This document shows, one piece after another, positions 8,694 to 19,233 of a DNA stretch of 64,000 nt (positions are counted from its first letter, which is position 1; every line of letters begins with the position of its first letter). Position numbers and translations under genes: made by a program. The notes beneath the pieces were generated by a model. It saw only the letters and a program-made list of their open reading frames with translations, made no database searches and had not been told where the DNA came from. The stretch covers positions 186,001 through 250,000 of the forward strand of contig NZ_CP114040.1 in NCBI RefSeq assembly GCF_026965555.1. Direction: 5' to 3'. Source of the DNA: Nannocystis punicea (GTDB taxonomy: Bacteria > Myxococcota_A > Polyangia > Nannocystales > Nannocystaceae).

Positions 8694-9950
8694 ATGACGC
8701 CGATCGCCCTCCCCAACGCCCGCGCGTTCGCGCTCCTGCTCGCGCTCAGCGCGCCCCTCGCCTGCGGGGACTCGGACGGGTCGACTTCCGGCCTGTCCGC
8801 CGGCAACCAGCCGACCACCGCCACCACCGGCTCGGCCACCGAGACCACCACCGCCGGAGAGTCTGTCTCTTCGACCATGTCCGAACCGACAGACTCGGGC
8901 ATGTCCGCGAGCGAGTCCGGGACGACCACCGGCCCGGCCTTGCCGACCACCGGGCCGGAGCCGACCACGACCACCACGACCGGCGAGCCCGAGACCACGA
9001 CCGGCGACCCGGTCAGCACCAGCGTCGGCACCACCATGCCCGACAAGGTCCCGTGCGACAGCGAGGAGACCGAGGTCGTGCCGGTGCCGCCGAGCGTGCT
9101 CCTGATCCTCGACAAGTCGGGCTCGATGTCGATGGAGAAGTGGGACCACGACGCCAAGCCGCAGACCGCCGACGTGACCCGCTGGTACAGCCTCCACCAG
9201 GTGGTCGAGGGCGTGGTGACGATGTTCGACGCGATGGTCCACTTCGGCGTGAAGCTGTACCCGAAGATCGACGCCGGCTCGTTCATGAACGAGGGCGCGT
9301 GCGTGGTCGACCCCGGCGTCGAGGTCCCGATCGCGCCGATGAACGCCGCCGCGGTGCTGGCCGGCATCCCCGCGATCGACTACCAGGTGCTCGGCGGCAC
9401 ACCGATGGAGACCGGCCTGAAGCGCGGCTACGAGTACCTCAAGACCCTCGACCCCGGCCTGCAGCGGTTCGCCATCCTCGTCGCCGACGGCGAGATCTCC
9501 GACCCCTGCCAGGGCGAGAACTTCCTCGAGGCCCAGGCCGCCGTCGAGGAGACGTTCAACGACTTCGACATCCCGACCTACGTGGTCGGCATCGACGTCG
9601 ACCCCTCCACCAGCGAGCAGCTGGCCACCCTCGCCATCGCCGGCGGCAAGCCCAAGCCCGGCCCCGACCCCTTCTACCAGACCAGCAACCAGAACGAGCT
9701 GCAGGCGGCCATCCAGCAGATCGTCAAGGACACCCTGTCCTGCGTGATCGCGGTCGACCCGGCCCCGAGCGAGCCGGAGCTGTTCGAGGTGTGGATCGAC
9801 GGCCAGCCGGTGCCGCCGGTCGCCAGCTGCGCCGAGGACGGGTACTTCTGGAGCGTGCCCCACACCGAGGTCACGCTGTGCGGGGCGGCGTGTGACCTGC
9901 TCAAAGAGACAGGCAAGGTCCAGGCCCTGTACTTTTGCAACCCGGGCTGA
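8694..9950 (+). CDS. von Willebrand factor A domain lipoprotein
   Basis: The protein has 418 residues. The signal peptide ends LSAPLACGDS, a lipobox. A low-complexity Thr/Ser/Gly/Glu linker runs to about residue 115. The vWA domain follows: VLLILDKSGSMS at about 135-146 supplies the DxSxS metal-binding motif, GGTPMETGL the MIDAS threonine, and AILVADGEISDP the third loop. Eight or more Cys suggest disulfides outside the membrane. The C-terminal 100 residues (EPELFEVWIDGQPV onward) form a second small domain. Two palindromic elements (8866-8910 in the linker, 9895-9912 near the C-terminus) are read through in frame. Likely role: metal-dependent protein binding at the cell surface; partner unknown. 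Confidence 0.85.
   Translation: MTPIALPNARAFALLLALSAPLACGDSDGSTSGLSAGNQPTTATTGSATETTTAGESVSSTMSEPTDSGMSASESGTTTGPALPTTGPEPTTTTTTGEPETTTGDPVSTSVGTTMPDKVPCDSEETEVVPVPPSVLLILDKSGSMSMEKWDHDAKPQTADVTRWYSLHQVVEGVVTMFDAMVHFGVKLYPKIDAGSFMNEGACVVDPGVEVPIAPMNAAAVLAGIPAIDYQVLGGTPMETGLKRGYEYLKTLDPGLQRFAILVADGEISDPCQGENFLEAQAAVEETFNDFDIPTYVVGIDVDPSTSEQLATLAIAGGKPKPGPDPFYQTSNQNELQAAIQQIVKDTLSCVIAVDPAPSEPELFEVWIDGQPVPPVASCAEDGYFWSVPHTEVTLCGAACDLLKETGKVQALYFCNPG
8870..8895. repeat. Palindromic element in the vWA lipoprotein linker
   Basis: AGTCTGTC (8870-8877) and GACAGACT (8888-8895) are perfect inverted arms, with another CATGTCC inside the loop and GGCATGTCC just after. All of it is translated in the low-complexity linker, where an insertion would be tolerated. 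Confidence 0.6.
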
Positions 9951-9971
9951 GCGGCGTCGAGGCTGGCGCTC

Positions 9972-10000
9972 CGGACATGTCGTAGAGGACATGTCCTTCG
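9972..10000. repeat. Palindromic element after the vWA gene
   Basis: CCGGACATGTC-GTAGA-GGACATGTCC lies 20 bp after the stop codon. The rest of the 270-bp gap up to hutU shows no gene. It could end vWA transcription. Confidence 0.55.
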
Positions 10001-10205
10001 CTGCGCGACGCTCCCGGGCCGAGGACCCACTCGCCCGACCGGAGCGATCGGCGGCCGCGACCGGCGACCTCCCGCGCGCGCCCGGCGGGCCGGTCTCGCG
10101 TCGAGCGGCGGCGCCGCCTGGCGTGAACGCCGTGCAAGGGCCTGCGCGGGCGCTGGCGCCGACAAAGTCACACCCGCGCGGCCCGCCGGCGCGACGCGGG
10201 CTTGC

Positions 10206-10211
10206 TACCCT
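10206..10211 (+). promoter_or_regulatory. Extended -10 element for hutU
   Basis: TGCTACCCT spans 10203-10211; the -10 hexamer ends 9 nt before ATG 10221, leaving little or no leader. No -35 is recognisable. Confidence 0.4.
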
Positions 10212-10220
10212 CCGGCCACC

Positions 10221-11891
10221 ATGAACGCCCCCGAGATCCGCGCGCCGCGCGGCACCGCGCTGTCGTGCAAGGGTTGGCCGCAGGAGGCCGCCCTGCGCAT
10301 GTTGATGAACAACCTCGACCCCGAGGTGGCAGAGCGCCCGCAAGACCTGGTGGTCTACGGCGGCACCGGCCGGGCCGCCCGCTCGTGGCCCGACTACCAC
10401 CGGATCGTCGCCAGCCTGAAGAGCCTCGCCGCCGACGAGACGCTGCTGGTCCAGAGCGGCCGGGCCCAGGCAATTTTTAAAACTCATGAGGACGCGCCGC
10501 GGGTGCTGCTGGCCAACAGCCTGCTGGTGCCGAAGTGGGCGACGCTCGCGGAGCACGAGCGGCTGTCCGCGCTCGGCCTGACGATGTACGGCCAGATGAC
10601 GGCGGGCAGCTGGATCTACATCGGCACGCAGGGGATCCTCCAGGGCACGTTCGAGACGTTCGCGGCCTGCGGCCAGACCCACTTCGGCGGCGACCTGCGC
10701 GGCCGGCTGGTGGTCACCGGCGGGCTCGGCGGGATGGGCGGGGCCCAGCCGCTGGCGGCGACCATGAACGGCGCGGCGATCCTGTGCGTCGAGGTCGACC
10801 CGCAACGCATCGAGCGCCGGCTGCAGCACAAGTACCTGATGCGCAGCACGACCGACCTCGACGAGGCGCTGCGCTGGCTCGACGAGGCCCGCAAGGCCAA
10901 GGAGCCGCTGTCGGTCGGCCTGCTCGGCAACTGCGCCACGGTCCTGCCCGAGCTGGTCCGCCGCGGGGTGATCCCCGACGTCGTCACCGACCAGACCTCG
11001 GCCCACGACGAGCTGCACGGATATGTCCCCGACAACATGTCCCTCGAGGCAGCCGCGGAGCTGCGCCGCAGCGACCCCGAGGAGTACGTGCGCCGCAGCG
11101 TCGACGCGATGGGCCGCCACGTGGCGGCGATGCGGGCGATGCAGGACCGCGGGGCGATCGCGTTCGACTACGGCAACAACATCCGCGCGCAGGCGGTCCG
11201 CGCCGGGGTGACGGACGCGTTCGACATCAAGGGCTTCGTGCCGCTGTACATCCGCCCGCTGTTCTGCGAGGGCAAGGGCCCGTTCCGCTGGGCGGCGCTG
11301 TCGGGCGACCCGCAGGACATCGCGGTCACCGATGCCGCGGTCCTCGGGCTGTTCCCCGACAACGCGGGGCTGCGGCGGTGGATCGAGCTGGCGCGCACGC
11401 AGGTCAAGTTCCAGGGCCTGCCGGCGCGGATCTGCTGGCTCGGCTACGGCGAGCGCGAGCGGGCGGGGCTGCTCTTCAACGAGCTGGTGCGCACGGGCAA
11501 GGTCAAGGCGCCGATCGTGATCGGCCGCGACCACCTCGACTGCGGCAGCGTGGCCTCGCCCAACCGCGAGACCGAGGGCATGAAGGACGGCTCCGACGCG
11601 ATCGGCGACTGGCCGATCCTCAACGCCATGATCAACGTCGCCGCCGGCGCGACGTGGGTCAGCGTCCACCACGGCGGCGGCGTCGGCATCGGCTACAGCC
11701 TGCACGCCGGCATGGTCGTGGTCGCCGACGGCACCGAGGGCGCGGCCCGCCGGCTCCAGCGCGTCCTCACCACCGACCCCGGCATGGGCGTGGTCCGCCA
11801 CGTCGACGCCGGCTACGACGAGGCGCTGCAGTTCGCCCGCGAGCACGACGTGCGCGTGCCGGGCCGGACGCTCTTCGAGGACGGACGATGA
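10221..11891 (+). CDS. hutU: Urocanate hydratase (urocanase)
   Basis: This 556-residue protein converts urocanate to imidazolonepropionate, the second step of histidine breakdown, using tightly bound NAD as an electrophile. Length is normal for the family. Signature segments are present: the NAD loop [35 protein letters not shown] and [20 protein letters not shown] containing the conserved Cys. The stop codon overlaps the hutI start by ATGA, so the two are one operon. hutH (histidase) is not in the window. Codons ATT-TTT-AAA at 10471-10479, in the conserved IFKTHEDAP stretch, are strikingly AT-rich for this genome. GATATGTCC-CCGA-CAACATGTCC (11020-11042) resembles the palindromic family but sits at a conserved position. 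Confidence 0.97.
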   Translation: MNAPEIRAPRGTALSCKGWPQEAALRMLMNNLDPEVAERPQDLVVYGGTGRAARSWPDYHRIVASLKSLAADETLLVQSGRAQAIFKTHEDAPRVLLANSLLVPKWATLAEHERLSALGLTMYGQMTAGSWIYIGTQGILQGTFETFAACGQTHFGGDLRGRLVVTGGLGGMGGAQPLAATMNGAAILCVEVDPQRIERRLQHKYLMRSTTDLDEALRWLDEARKAKEPLSVGLLGNCATVLPELVRRGVIPDVVTDQTSAHDELHGYVPDNMSLEAAAELRRSDPEEYVRRSVDAMGRHVAAMRAMQDRGAIAFDYGNNIRAQAVRAGVTDAFDIKGFVPLYIRPLFCEGKGPFRWAALSGDPQDIAVTDAAVLGLFPDNAGLRRWIELARTQVKFQGLPARICWLGYGERERAGLLFNELVRTGKVKAPIVIGRDHLDCGSVASPNRETEGMKDGSDAIGDWPILNAMINVAAGATWVSVHHGGGVGIGYSLHAGMVVVADGTEGAARRLQRVLTTDPGMGVVRHVDAGYDEALQFAREHDVRVPGRTLFEDGR

Positions 11892-13153
11892 CCGGCGACC
11901 TGCTGCTGCGCGCGGCGGCGCGGATCTACACGCTCGCGGATGGTCCGAAGGACAGGCCCCGCGCCGGCGCCGAGATGGCCGCGCTCGGCGTGCGCGAGGG
12001 CTGGAGCGTGGTCGTGCGCGACGGGACGATCGCCTGGGCCGGGCCCGACGCCGACCTCCCCGCGGACAAGGTCCCGGCCGGCGCCGCCGAGCTCGACTGC
12101 CGCGGCCGCGCGCTGCTGCCGGGCCTGGTCGACAGCCACACGCACCTGGTGTGGGGCGGCGACCGCAAGGACGAGCTCGAGATGCGGCTCGCCGGCGCCG
12201 ACTACGAGGCGATCTTCGCCGCCGGCGGCGGGATCCTCTCGAGCGTGCGCAAGACTCGTGAGCGCGACGACGAGGCGCTCTTCGCCGAGAGCGCGAAGCG
12301 GCTGCAGCGCATGCTGCGGGCCGGGACCACCGCGGTCGAGATCAAGAGCGGCTACGGCCTCGACCTCGACACCGAGCTGCGTCAGCTGCGGGTCGCGCGT
12401 CGCCTGGCCAAAGAGACAGGTGTTCGCGTGGTCACGACCTGCCTGGCCGCGCACGCGCTGCCGGCCGAGCTGCGGGACCGGCCGGAAGGGCGCGAGGAGT
12501 TCGTCGGCCGCGTGTGCGACGAGGTCCTGCCGGCGGTGGTGGCCGCGGGGCTGGCCGACTTCTGCGACGTGTTCTGCGACCGGGGGGCGTTCACGCCGGA
12601 GGAGACGCGGCGGATCTTGCACCGCGCCCGGGCGCTGGGGCTGCCGATCCGCCTGCACGCCAACGAGTTCGGCCACACCGGCGGGGCGCTGCTGGCCGCC
12701 GAGTTCGGCGCCCGCTCGGCCGACCACCTGCTCCACCTCGACGACGGCGAGCGGGCCGCGCTGCGCGACGCCGGCGTGGTCGCCACGCTCCTGCCCGGTA
12801 CGTCGCTCGTGCTCGGCAAGGGCTTCGCCGACGGCCGCGCGCTGGTGAAGGCGGGCGTGCCGGTGGCGGTGGCGACCGACTGCAACCCGGGCTCGTGCGC
12901 GCTCGAGTCGCTGTCGATGGTGCTGGCGCTGGCGTGCTACGGCAACCGGCTGTCGCCCGCCGAGGCGGTGACCGCGACGACCCACAACGCGGCGGCCTCG
13001 CTCGGCCTGCACGACGAGCGCGGCCGCGTCGAGGTCGGGCTCGCCGGTGACCTCGTGCTGCTGGCGACCGACGACGTCCGCGACCTCGTGTACCACGCAG
13101 GCTCGCCGCTCATCGACGCGGTGGTCCACCGCGGTCGCGTGGTCGCCCGCTGA
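11888..13153 (+). CDS. hutI: Imidazolonepropionase
   Basis: The 421-residue product hydrolyses imidazolonepropionate to formiminoglutamate, the third step of histidine degradation. It is an amidohydrolase-fold metalloenzyme: [13 protein letters not shown] supplies the two N-terminal metal His, [14 protein letters not shown] the third, SADHLLHLD the fourth, and ATDCNPGSC the metal Asp. The start ATG overlaps the hutU stop by four bases, so they are translationally coupled. TGGTCCGAAGGACA at 11940-11953 (residues DGPKDRP) and AAGAGACAGG at 12411-12420 look like weak members of the palindromic family inside the gene. Confidence 0.97.
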   Translation: MTGDLLLRAAARIYTLADGPKDRPRAGAEMAALGVREGWSVVVRDGTIAWAGPDADLPADKVPAGAAELDCRGRALLPGLVDSHTHLVWGGDRKDELEMRLAGADYEAIFAAGGGILSSVRKTRERDDEALFAESAKRLQRMLRAGTTAVEIKSGYGLDLDTELRQLRVARRLAKETGVRVVTTCLAAHALPAELRDRPEGREEFVGRVCDEVLPAVVAAGLADFCDVFCDRGAFTPEETRRILHRARALGLPIRLHANEFGHTGGALLAAEFGARSADHLLHLDDGERAALRDAGVVATLLPGTSLVLGKGFADGRALVKAGVPVAVATDCNPGSCALESLSMVLALACYGNRLSPAEAVTATTHNAAASLGLHDERGRVEVGLAGDLVLLATDDVRDLVYHAGSPLIDAVVHRGRVVAR

Positions 13154-13170
13154 CGGCCGAGTCCGGCCCC

Positions 13171-13197
13171 GTCGCGCAAAAATTTTGCCTTTGCGAC
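13171..13197. terminator. AT-cored stem-loop between hutI and hsp20
   Basis: GCAAAA-A-TTTTGC at 13176-13188 is a perfect small dyad, nested in GTCGC (13171-13175) and GCGAC (13193-13197). It may end the hut transcript or act as an hsp20 control site. It does not match CIRCE. Confidence 0.4.
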
Positions 13198-13240
13198 CCC
13201 CGAGGTCCGGCCCATGGTTCTCCGCGCTGAGGAGATGATC

Positions 13241-13711
13241 ATGTCGCTGCTCCCGTGGAAGAAGAACCAGCCTGCCAGCAACCTGATGGGGACGTCGACG
13301 CAGATGTCGCCGTTCCAACAGGACATGCACCGCATGTTCGACCGCGTGTTCGGCCGCTTCCCCCTCGGCTTCGAACAGGTCGGCAACTACCCGACGCTCA
13401 GCGTCAGCGACTGCGGCGACTCCGTGGTGGTGCGCGCCGAGGTCCCCGGCCTCGAGGCCAAGGACGTCGAGATCAGCGTCGAGGGCAACGTCTTGACCCT
13501 GCGCGGCGAGAAGCGCGAGGAGCTGCGCGACGAGAAGGAGAACTACTTCTACCACGAGCGCAGCTTCGGCTCGTTCATCCGCCGGGTCGAGCTGCCGTGC
13601 TACGTCGACTCCAACAACGCCGACGCCCACCTCGAGAAGGGCATCCTGAGCCTCAAGCTGCCGAAGATCGCCGGCGAGAGCTGCAGGACCATCAAGATCG
13701 AGGAGAGCTGA
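13241..13711 (+). CDS. Small heat-shock protein (Hsp20/alpha-crystallin family)
   Basis: The chaperone holds unfolded proteins in a refoldable state without ATP. I choose ATG 13241, giving 156 residues, because GAGGAG lies 7 nt upstream; ATG at 13214 and 13235 are in frame but poorly placed. The alpha-crystallin domain covers about residues 45-150, with SDCGDSVVVRAEVPGL, GLEAKDVEISVEGN and the diagnostic NADAHLEKGILSLKLPK. The C-terminal TIKI motif serves oligomerisation. It stands alone downstream of hutI. A strong palindromic hairpin follows the stop. Confidence 0.93.
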   Translation: MSLLPWKKNQPASNLMGTSTQMSPFQQDMHRMFDRVFGRFPLGFEQVGNYPTLSVSDCGDSVVVRAEVPGLEAKDVEISVEGNVLTLRGEKREELRDEKENYFYHERSFGSFIRRVELPCYVDSNNADAHLEKGILSLKLPKIAGESCRTIKIEES

Positions 13712-13801
13712 GCGCGTGACGCCTGGCGCCGGGCACGCCGGCCTGACGCGTGACGCCCGACCCCAGGCTCGCCAGCCAGGTAAATGAAGTCAGGTACCTG
13801 G

Positions 13802-13855
13802 CGGACATGTCCCCGAGGGCATGCTTGATGAAGCATGCCCGAAGGGACATGTCTT
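13802..13855. terminator. Long compound palindrome between convergent genes
   Basis: GACATGTCC, GGGCATGCTT, AAGCATGCCC and GGGACATGTC lie in a row. The left half (13804-13826) pairs with the right half (13833-13855) over about 23 bp with few mismatches around a short TGATG-type loop. It is made of two nested copies of the window-wide palindromic element and sits between hsp20 and the converging unknown gene, where it would end transcription from both sides. Confidence 0.7.
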
Positions 13856-13860
13856 TTCGA

Positions 13861-14568
13861 TCAGCCGATCTGGACCTCGGTGAAGTACTCGCGCGTGACC
13901 AGGTGCGACTTGCTGTCGACCATGAACACGTGGGCGCGGCCGACGTGGCCGTCGAAGTCGACCAGCAGCCACACCTCGATCGCCCAGTGCTTGCTCTGGG
14001 CCAGGCACGGCGGGGTCCAGCCGATCACCACCGGCGGGCCGAGGTTGTCGTGGCTGCGCTCCCGCATCGAGCGCTCGTAGCTCGGGCTGGCGCGCACGGC
14101 GGCGACCGCCTCGCGGGCGACCGACTGATGGACGCCCTTGCGCCAGTCGCTGAAGAACCGCAGGTCGCCGACCTCGTGGGTGCCGGGCCGCAGCACCGCG
14201 ACGTACGACTCGCTGGCGTCGACGTCCGCGTAGTCGGGCACGTCGAACTCGGGGTAGAGGTTGCCGGAGTCGATCTCGCGGTCGCGGGACTTGAGCGCGC
14301 TCTCGATCGCGCCGGCCTCGCGGTCGGTGTACGAGAGGTAGAGCCGCAGCACCGCCGCGTCGCTCGGCAGGCGGTGGTCCCAGTCGAGCACCGCGTGGCA
14401 CTGGGCGTAACGGCGGTCACCGAACGCCACCAGCTCGGGCAGCGAGGCGGCCAGGCGGCGGCGCTGGTCGGGGGTCGGCGCCAGGCCCTGCTGGGCCAGG
14501 CGGACGTGGACCTTCAGGCGCTGGAGCACCGCGGCGCGGACGAGGGCTGGGTCGTCGGGTTTGCTCAT
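13861..14568 (-). CDS. Unknown protein downstream of hisG
   Basis: The 235-residue product is not recognised. It is soluble in appearance, with a helical N-terminal half ([18 protein letters not shown]) and a C-terminal half rich in beta-type segments ([36 protein letters not shown]). It has no signal peptide or obvious catalytic motif. Its ATG overlaps the hisG stop by four bases, so it is the last gene of the murA-hisG operon and translationally coupled. Real coding is supported by that coupling and by balanced residue usage compared with shadow frames. Confidence 0.75.
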   Translation of the reverse strand: MSKPDDPALVRAAVLQRLKVHVRLAQQGLAPTPDQRRRLAASLPELVAFGDRRYAQCHAVLDWDHRLPSDAAVLRLYLSYTDREAGAIESALKSRDREIDSGNLYPEFDVPDYADVDASESYVAVLRPGTHEVGDLRFFSDWRKGVHQSVAREAVAAVRASPSYERSMRERSHDNLGPPVVIGWTPPCLAQSKHWAIEVWLLVDFDGHVGRAHVFMVDSKSHLVTREYFTEVQIG

Positions 14569-15303
14569 GCGGTCCCTTCAGACCCGGTGGGTCGAGCGGG
14601 CAAATCGTTGCGAGCGGAGGCCCCGGGCCCGTCGGTCGCGAGCGCGTCACGGAGGGCGGCGATGAGCGCGGTGATGGGCGCCTGCTTGAGCTTGAGGCTG
14701 GCCGGGTGCACGATGAGCCGGCTTGTCACGTACAGGATGGTCTCGACCTCCCGCAAGTTATTTTGCCGGAGCGTCTCGCCGCTCTCCACCAGATCGACGA
14801 TCTGGTCCGACAGGCCGGTGATGGGCCCGAGCTCGACCGACCCGAACAGGGGGATGATCTCGGGCTGGATCCCCTTGGAGCGATAATGGTTCAGGGTCAG
14901 GCGGGGGTACTTCGTGGCCACCCGGAGGGCCATGCCGCGGCGGAGCGGGGTCGGGCGCGCGGCGGGCTCCGCGATCGCCAGGCGGCAGGCGCCGATGCCG
15001 AGGTCGAGCGGCTCGTAGAGGTCGCGGGCCTCCTCGCCCAGCGTGTCCGCCCCGGCGATGCCGACGTCGGCCACGCCGTGCTCGACGTAGGTGGGCACGT
15101 CGACCGGCTTGACCAGGAGCACGCGCGCGCCGCCGGATAATTCGAGGCTGGAGGGCCCTGGGGAGGGCGGTGGCGGCAGGTCGAACAGCAGGCGGCGGTC
15201 GTGTTCGCCCTCCCACACGGCGGCGAGGTCGATCCCGACCCGGCGCAGGAGAGGGAGCGCCTGCTTGAGGATCCGGCCCTTGGGGAGGGCCAGGGTGAGG
15301 CCG

Positions 15304-15320
<17 letters not shown>
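14565..15320 (-). CDS. hisG: ATP phosphoribosyltransferase, short form
   Basis: HisG catalyses the first committed step of histidine synthesis, joining ATP and PRPP. Recognisable segments are [30 protein letters not shown], the [13 protein letters not shown] strand, [10 protein letters not shown] and [18 protein letters not shown] (the PRPP loop). At 251 residues it lacks the C-terminal ACT-like regulatory domain of the 300-residue long form. Short HisG enzymes normally work with a HisZ partner, and no hisZ lies in the window. The start overlaps the end of murA by 17 bp. The C-terminal tail after about 225 is low-complexity. Confidence 0.95.
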
Positions 15321-16569
<1,249 letters not shown>

Positions 16570-16575
16570 GGGCCC

Positions 16576-17610
16576 CTAACGCTTGCGGTGAGTCGCGCGT
16601 TCCAGCGCGGCCGTGAGGGCGGCGCGCTCGTCGACGATCGCCGCCGGCGCGGCCCACCCGGCCGCGACCAGTCCTCCGGGACAGGCGTCGACCGCGTCGA
16701 TCACGACGTGGCGCTCGATCCCGGTGAAGTTGTGGTGGACGAACACCTCGGCGCGCAGCGGGCGGCCGTGGCCTGTGTCGACGAGCACGGTGCGCTCGGT
16801 CCACACGCCCTTGTCGAGCGGCTGGCCGTCGCTCCAAAACCCGGCGATCTGGGCCACGGTGGTGGCCTCGCCGCCGGGGCCGGCGAGCGTGTAGACGCCG
16901 TCGAGGCGCTCGCGCCACGACATCGTCGCGCACGGGCGCTCGTGGGCCGCGGCTCCGCCGGCGCCGCTGTCGGGGTCGACGCACGACGAGCGGTTGCAGC
17001 GGCCCTCGACCCGGGCGCCGCGCCAGACCTCGCCGACGCGGGCGCGGCGGCCCGGCAGCTGCGGGAAGGCCAGCGCCAGCGCGTCCTCGACCGGGTCCCA
17101 CGTGCGCTCGTAACAGGCGGCGTCGGGCGAGGCCGGGCCGACCAGCTCGGCCGAGGCGGCCCACTCGCGCAGCAGCTCGCGGCCGGACGACTTGGGCCCG
17201 CGGAACATCAGCTGGCCGGCGAAGGGCATGTCCTTGGGGACAGGGCCCTCCGACCATTGCTCTGCGGACATGTCCCGAGAGCCAGAATCAGCGGAGCCGC
17301 GCGAAGACTGCAGGCCCCAGCCGAGGACCAGGAGCGACTGGCTGTGCTCCTCCTGGGCGTGGAGGAATTCGGCGAGGCCGGGCGGGAAGGTCTCGTCGAT
17401 GCGGACGCGGTAGGCGAGGGGGCAGTCCGCGCGCGGGGTGTGCCAGGCGAGGTGGGCGACGGCGCTGGGGGCGTCGGTCAACACCAGGCCGTCGTAGTCG
17501 GCGGACAGGTCGACGGGGGTGGCGTCGTCGGCGGGGGCGCAGGCGAGGGCGGCGGCGAGGGTCGCGGGCAGCGCGCCGAGGCCGACGCGGTGGTGCAGGC
17601 GCGAGCGCAT
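16576..17610 (-). CDS. Predicted lipoprotein of unknown function
   Basis: The 344-residue product starts at ATG 17610; its signal ends LAAALACAP, a good lipobox. The mature part has five or more Cys. The stretch RDMSAEQWSEGPVPKDMPFAG is encoded by two palindromic elements (17224-17245 and 17266-17281) and looks like an insertion. Phrases such as AWHTPRADCPLAYRVRID and RTVLVDTGHGRPLRAEVFVH do not identify a family for me. It lies between a small upstream gene (4 nt gap) and murA (6 nt gap), so it is co-transcribed with murA; an envelope role is plausible but unproven. Confidence 0.8.
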   Translation of the reverse strand: MRSRLHHRVGLGALPATLAAALACAPADDATPVDLSADYDGLVLTDAPSAVAHLAWHTPRADCPLAYRVRIDETFPPGLAEFLHAQEEHSQSLLVLGWGLQSSRGSADSGSRDMSAEQWSEGPVPKDMPFAGQLMFRGPKSSGRELLREWAASAELVGPASPDAACYERTWDPVEDALALAFPQLPGRRARVGEVWRGARVEGRCNRSSCVDPDSGAGGAAAHERPCATMSWRERLDGVYTLAGPGGEATTVAQIAGFWSDGQPLDKGVWTERTVLVDTGHGRPLRAEVFVHHNFTGIERHVVIDAVDACPGGLVAAGWAAPAAIVDERAALTAALERATHRKR

Positions 17611-17614
17611 GGGC

Positions 17615-17923
17615 TCAGGGGACCAGGAATTGGCCCAGTCGGCGCTGGATCTCGGCCTCCGACATGCCGGCGTCGTCCTCGTCCATGGCGTTGAGCTCGT
17701 CGACGATGGCGGCGACCTCGGCGCGGGCGGCCTCCTTGCGGTCGTCGCCGACGAACCCGTGAAATACCGTCTCGCCAGCGGCCGCACGGGCGATCTCTTT
17801 GCCGCGGTTGTGTTCGTCGAGGTCCGTGAAGAAGACGAAATGGAAGGCGCGATTATAGTCGGACTCGCGGTAGATCTCGAACATCGTCTTGTTGTCCGAG
17901 GCGTGGCTGACCTTGGCGACCAT
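17615..17923 (-). CDS. Small conserved-looking protein heading the murA operon
   Basis: The 102-residue product begins at ATG 17923; the open frame continues upstream to 18430 but that part has shadow composition and covers the pal promoter. The sequence (MFEIYRESDYNRAFHFVFFT, DEHNRGKEIARAAAGETVFHGF) is acidic and helical, soluble, without known motif. CATGGT (minus strand, 17932-17937) ends 8 nt before the start, consistent with a near-leaderless operon promoter. The stop is 4 nt before the lipoprotein start. Function unknown. Confidence 0.75.
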   Translation of the reverse strand: MVAKVSHASDNKTMFEIYRESDYNRAFHFVFFTDLDEHNRGKEIARAAAGETVFHGFVGDDRKEAARAEVAAIVDELNAMDEDDAGMSEAEIQRRLGQFLVP

Positions 17924-18347
17924 CGCGGCGAACCATGCCAGACGCGGCCCGGAAGCAAAAGCCGGCGGGGCGTGACCTTGGCCGGCCCGTCCATTGGCAG
18001 ATCCGGCCGCCTGGTGCGGGTTCTGCGACCCTGCGACGGGGCTCGGGCGGGGCCCAGCGCGTGCATCAGCCCGGTGCGCAGGGTCGTCCGCTCGTGCGGT
18101 TGACACCCCTCGCACCGCTCGGTATCCCTTTGCCCGCCAGGACGGAAGTTCCGCCGGAAATTTGCTTCCCGGACCCCCACACCCGAGAGTTCGCCCCCGG
18201 CACTTCCGTCCCAGCTCGCACGCTCGCCAGGTCACCACGGCCCTTCGGGTCTCCTGGCCTGAACCTCGCACCCCGGCCCTCCTGGCCTGAACCTGTCTCC
18301 CCGGCCGAACGGCCTCGAGAAACACCGCCTCCCCGGAGTCGCCCCTC
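17924..18347. other. 424-bp divergent intergenic region
   Basis: It separates the murA operon from the pal-like gene. It contains a good sigma-70 type promoter at 18100-18128, a GGAAGTTCC-type AT-richer patch near 18146-18170, and a direct repeat CTCCTGGCCTGAACCT beginning near 18251 and 18279. No gene is visible. The region downstream of the promoter would make a leader of about 210 nt. Confidence 0.5.
18100..18128 (+). promoter_or_regulatory. Sigma-70 type promoter upstream of the pal-like gene
   Basis: TTGACA (18100-18105, perfect -35) is followed after 17 bp by TATCCC (18123-18128). Spacing is ideal. It would start a leader of about 210 nt before ATG 18348. Confidence 0.5.
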
Positions 18348-19202
18348 ATGCGCGCCATGTTCTCCCGCATCCAACCCCACCTGCTCGCTCTCGGCTTGGG
18401 CTTTGTCACGCTCGGCAGCGTGGCCTGCAAGGCGCCGGTCTACCCGGCCTGCAAGAAGGACAAGCACTGCAACGTCGACCTCGACGAGAAGTGCGTCGAC
18501 AAGCAGTGCCAGAACTGCAAGACCGACGCCGATTGCGCCACCAAGGGGCCGAACGGGACGGCGTGGAAGTGCGCCGATTTCCGCTGCCAGGACCCGGCGC
18601 TGGCGGGCACCGGCGGCGGCGAGGGTGTGGGCGCGCCGTGCCAGCAGACGATCGAGTGCACCAACGGCCTCGTGTGCAAGGCCGGCGCCTGCGCCGCCTG
18701 CTCCGAGGACTTCGACTGCCAGCCCGGCACCTGCGACATCGGCTCGGGCCGCTGCAACGCGGTCGGCGACGGCTCCGGCTCGGGCGGCTGCCAGACCGAC
18801 GACCAGTGCGCGATGGACGAGATCTGCAACATGGGCACCTGCGAGTTCTCGGGCAACATGGGCGGCGGCACCAACCCGTGCCCGGATGTCCCGAAGATCT
18901 ACTTCGGGTTCGACAACCCGAACCCCGAGCCGGCCGACCAGGAGAAGCTCAAGGCGCTGGCCGAGTGCCTCAAGAGCAACCAGGCCCAGCTCATCCTCGA
19001 GGCCCACGCCGACTCGCGCGGCACCGAGGAGTACAACATCATGCTCACCGACAAGCGCGGTGTGACGGTCAAGGAGTACCTGCAGAACCTCGGCATCGAC
19101 CCGTCGCGCATGACCGTCGTGTCCAAGGGCGACCTCGAGGCGACCGGGACCGACGACTCGAGCATGAAGGAAGACCGCCGCGTCGACTTCATCTACCAGT
19201 GA
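18348..19202 (+). CDS. Pal-like OmpA-domain lipoprotein with Cys-rich N-terminal region
   Basis: The protein has 284 residues. Its signal ends LGSVACKAP, a lipobox. Residues 25-165 hold about twenty Cys in repeats such as CKTDADC, CSEDFDC and CQTDDQC, a disulfide-rich region common in myxobacterial lipoproteins. The C-terminal 110 residues are an OmpA domain: IYFGFDNPNPEPADQEKL, LILEAHADSRGTEEYN, and MTVVSKGDLEATG. This domain binds meso-DAP peptidoglycan. With the following CpoB-like gene it forms the usual end of a tol-pal cluster, though tolQRAB are not in the window. The Cys-rich insert is unlike classical Pal. Confidence 0.88.
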   Translation: MRAMFSRIQPHLLALGLGFVTLGSVACKAPVYPACKKDKHCNVDLDEKCVDKQCQNCKTDADCATKGPNGTAWKCADFRCQDPALAGTGGGEGVGAPCQQTIECTNGLVCKAGACAACSEDFDCQPGTCDIGSGRCNAVGDGSGSGGCQTDDQCAMDEICNMGTCEFSGNMGGGTNPCPDVPKIYFGFDNPNPEPADQEKLKALAECLKSNQAQLILEAHADSRGTEEYNIMLTDKRGVTVKEYLQNLGIDPSRMTVVSKGDLEATGTDDSSMKEDRRVDFIYQ

Positions 19203-19233
19203 CCCCCGTCCCCCACGGGACCTGAAGGACTCC

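Noticed and set aside
13171..13197. CIRCE element upstream of hsp20
   Set aside because: The dyad is AT-cored and does not match TTAGCACTC-N9-GAGTGCTAA.
17924..18430. Upstream extension of the small murA-operon gene to 18430
   Set aside because: It would cover the TTGACA promoter of the pal-like gene, and the added residues are Arg/Gly/Pro-rich without conserved features.
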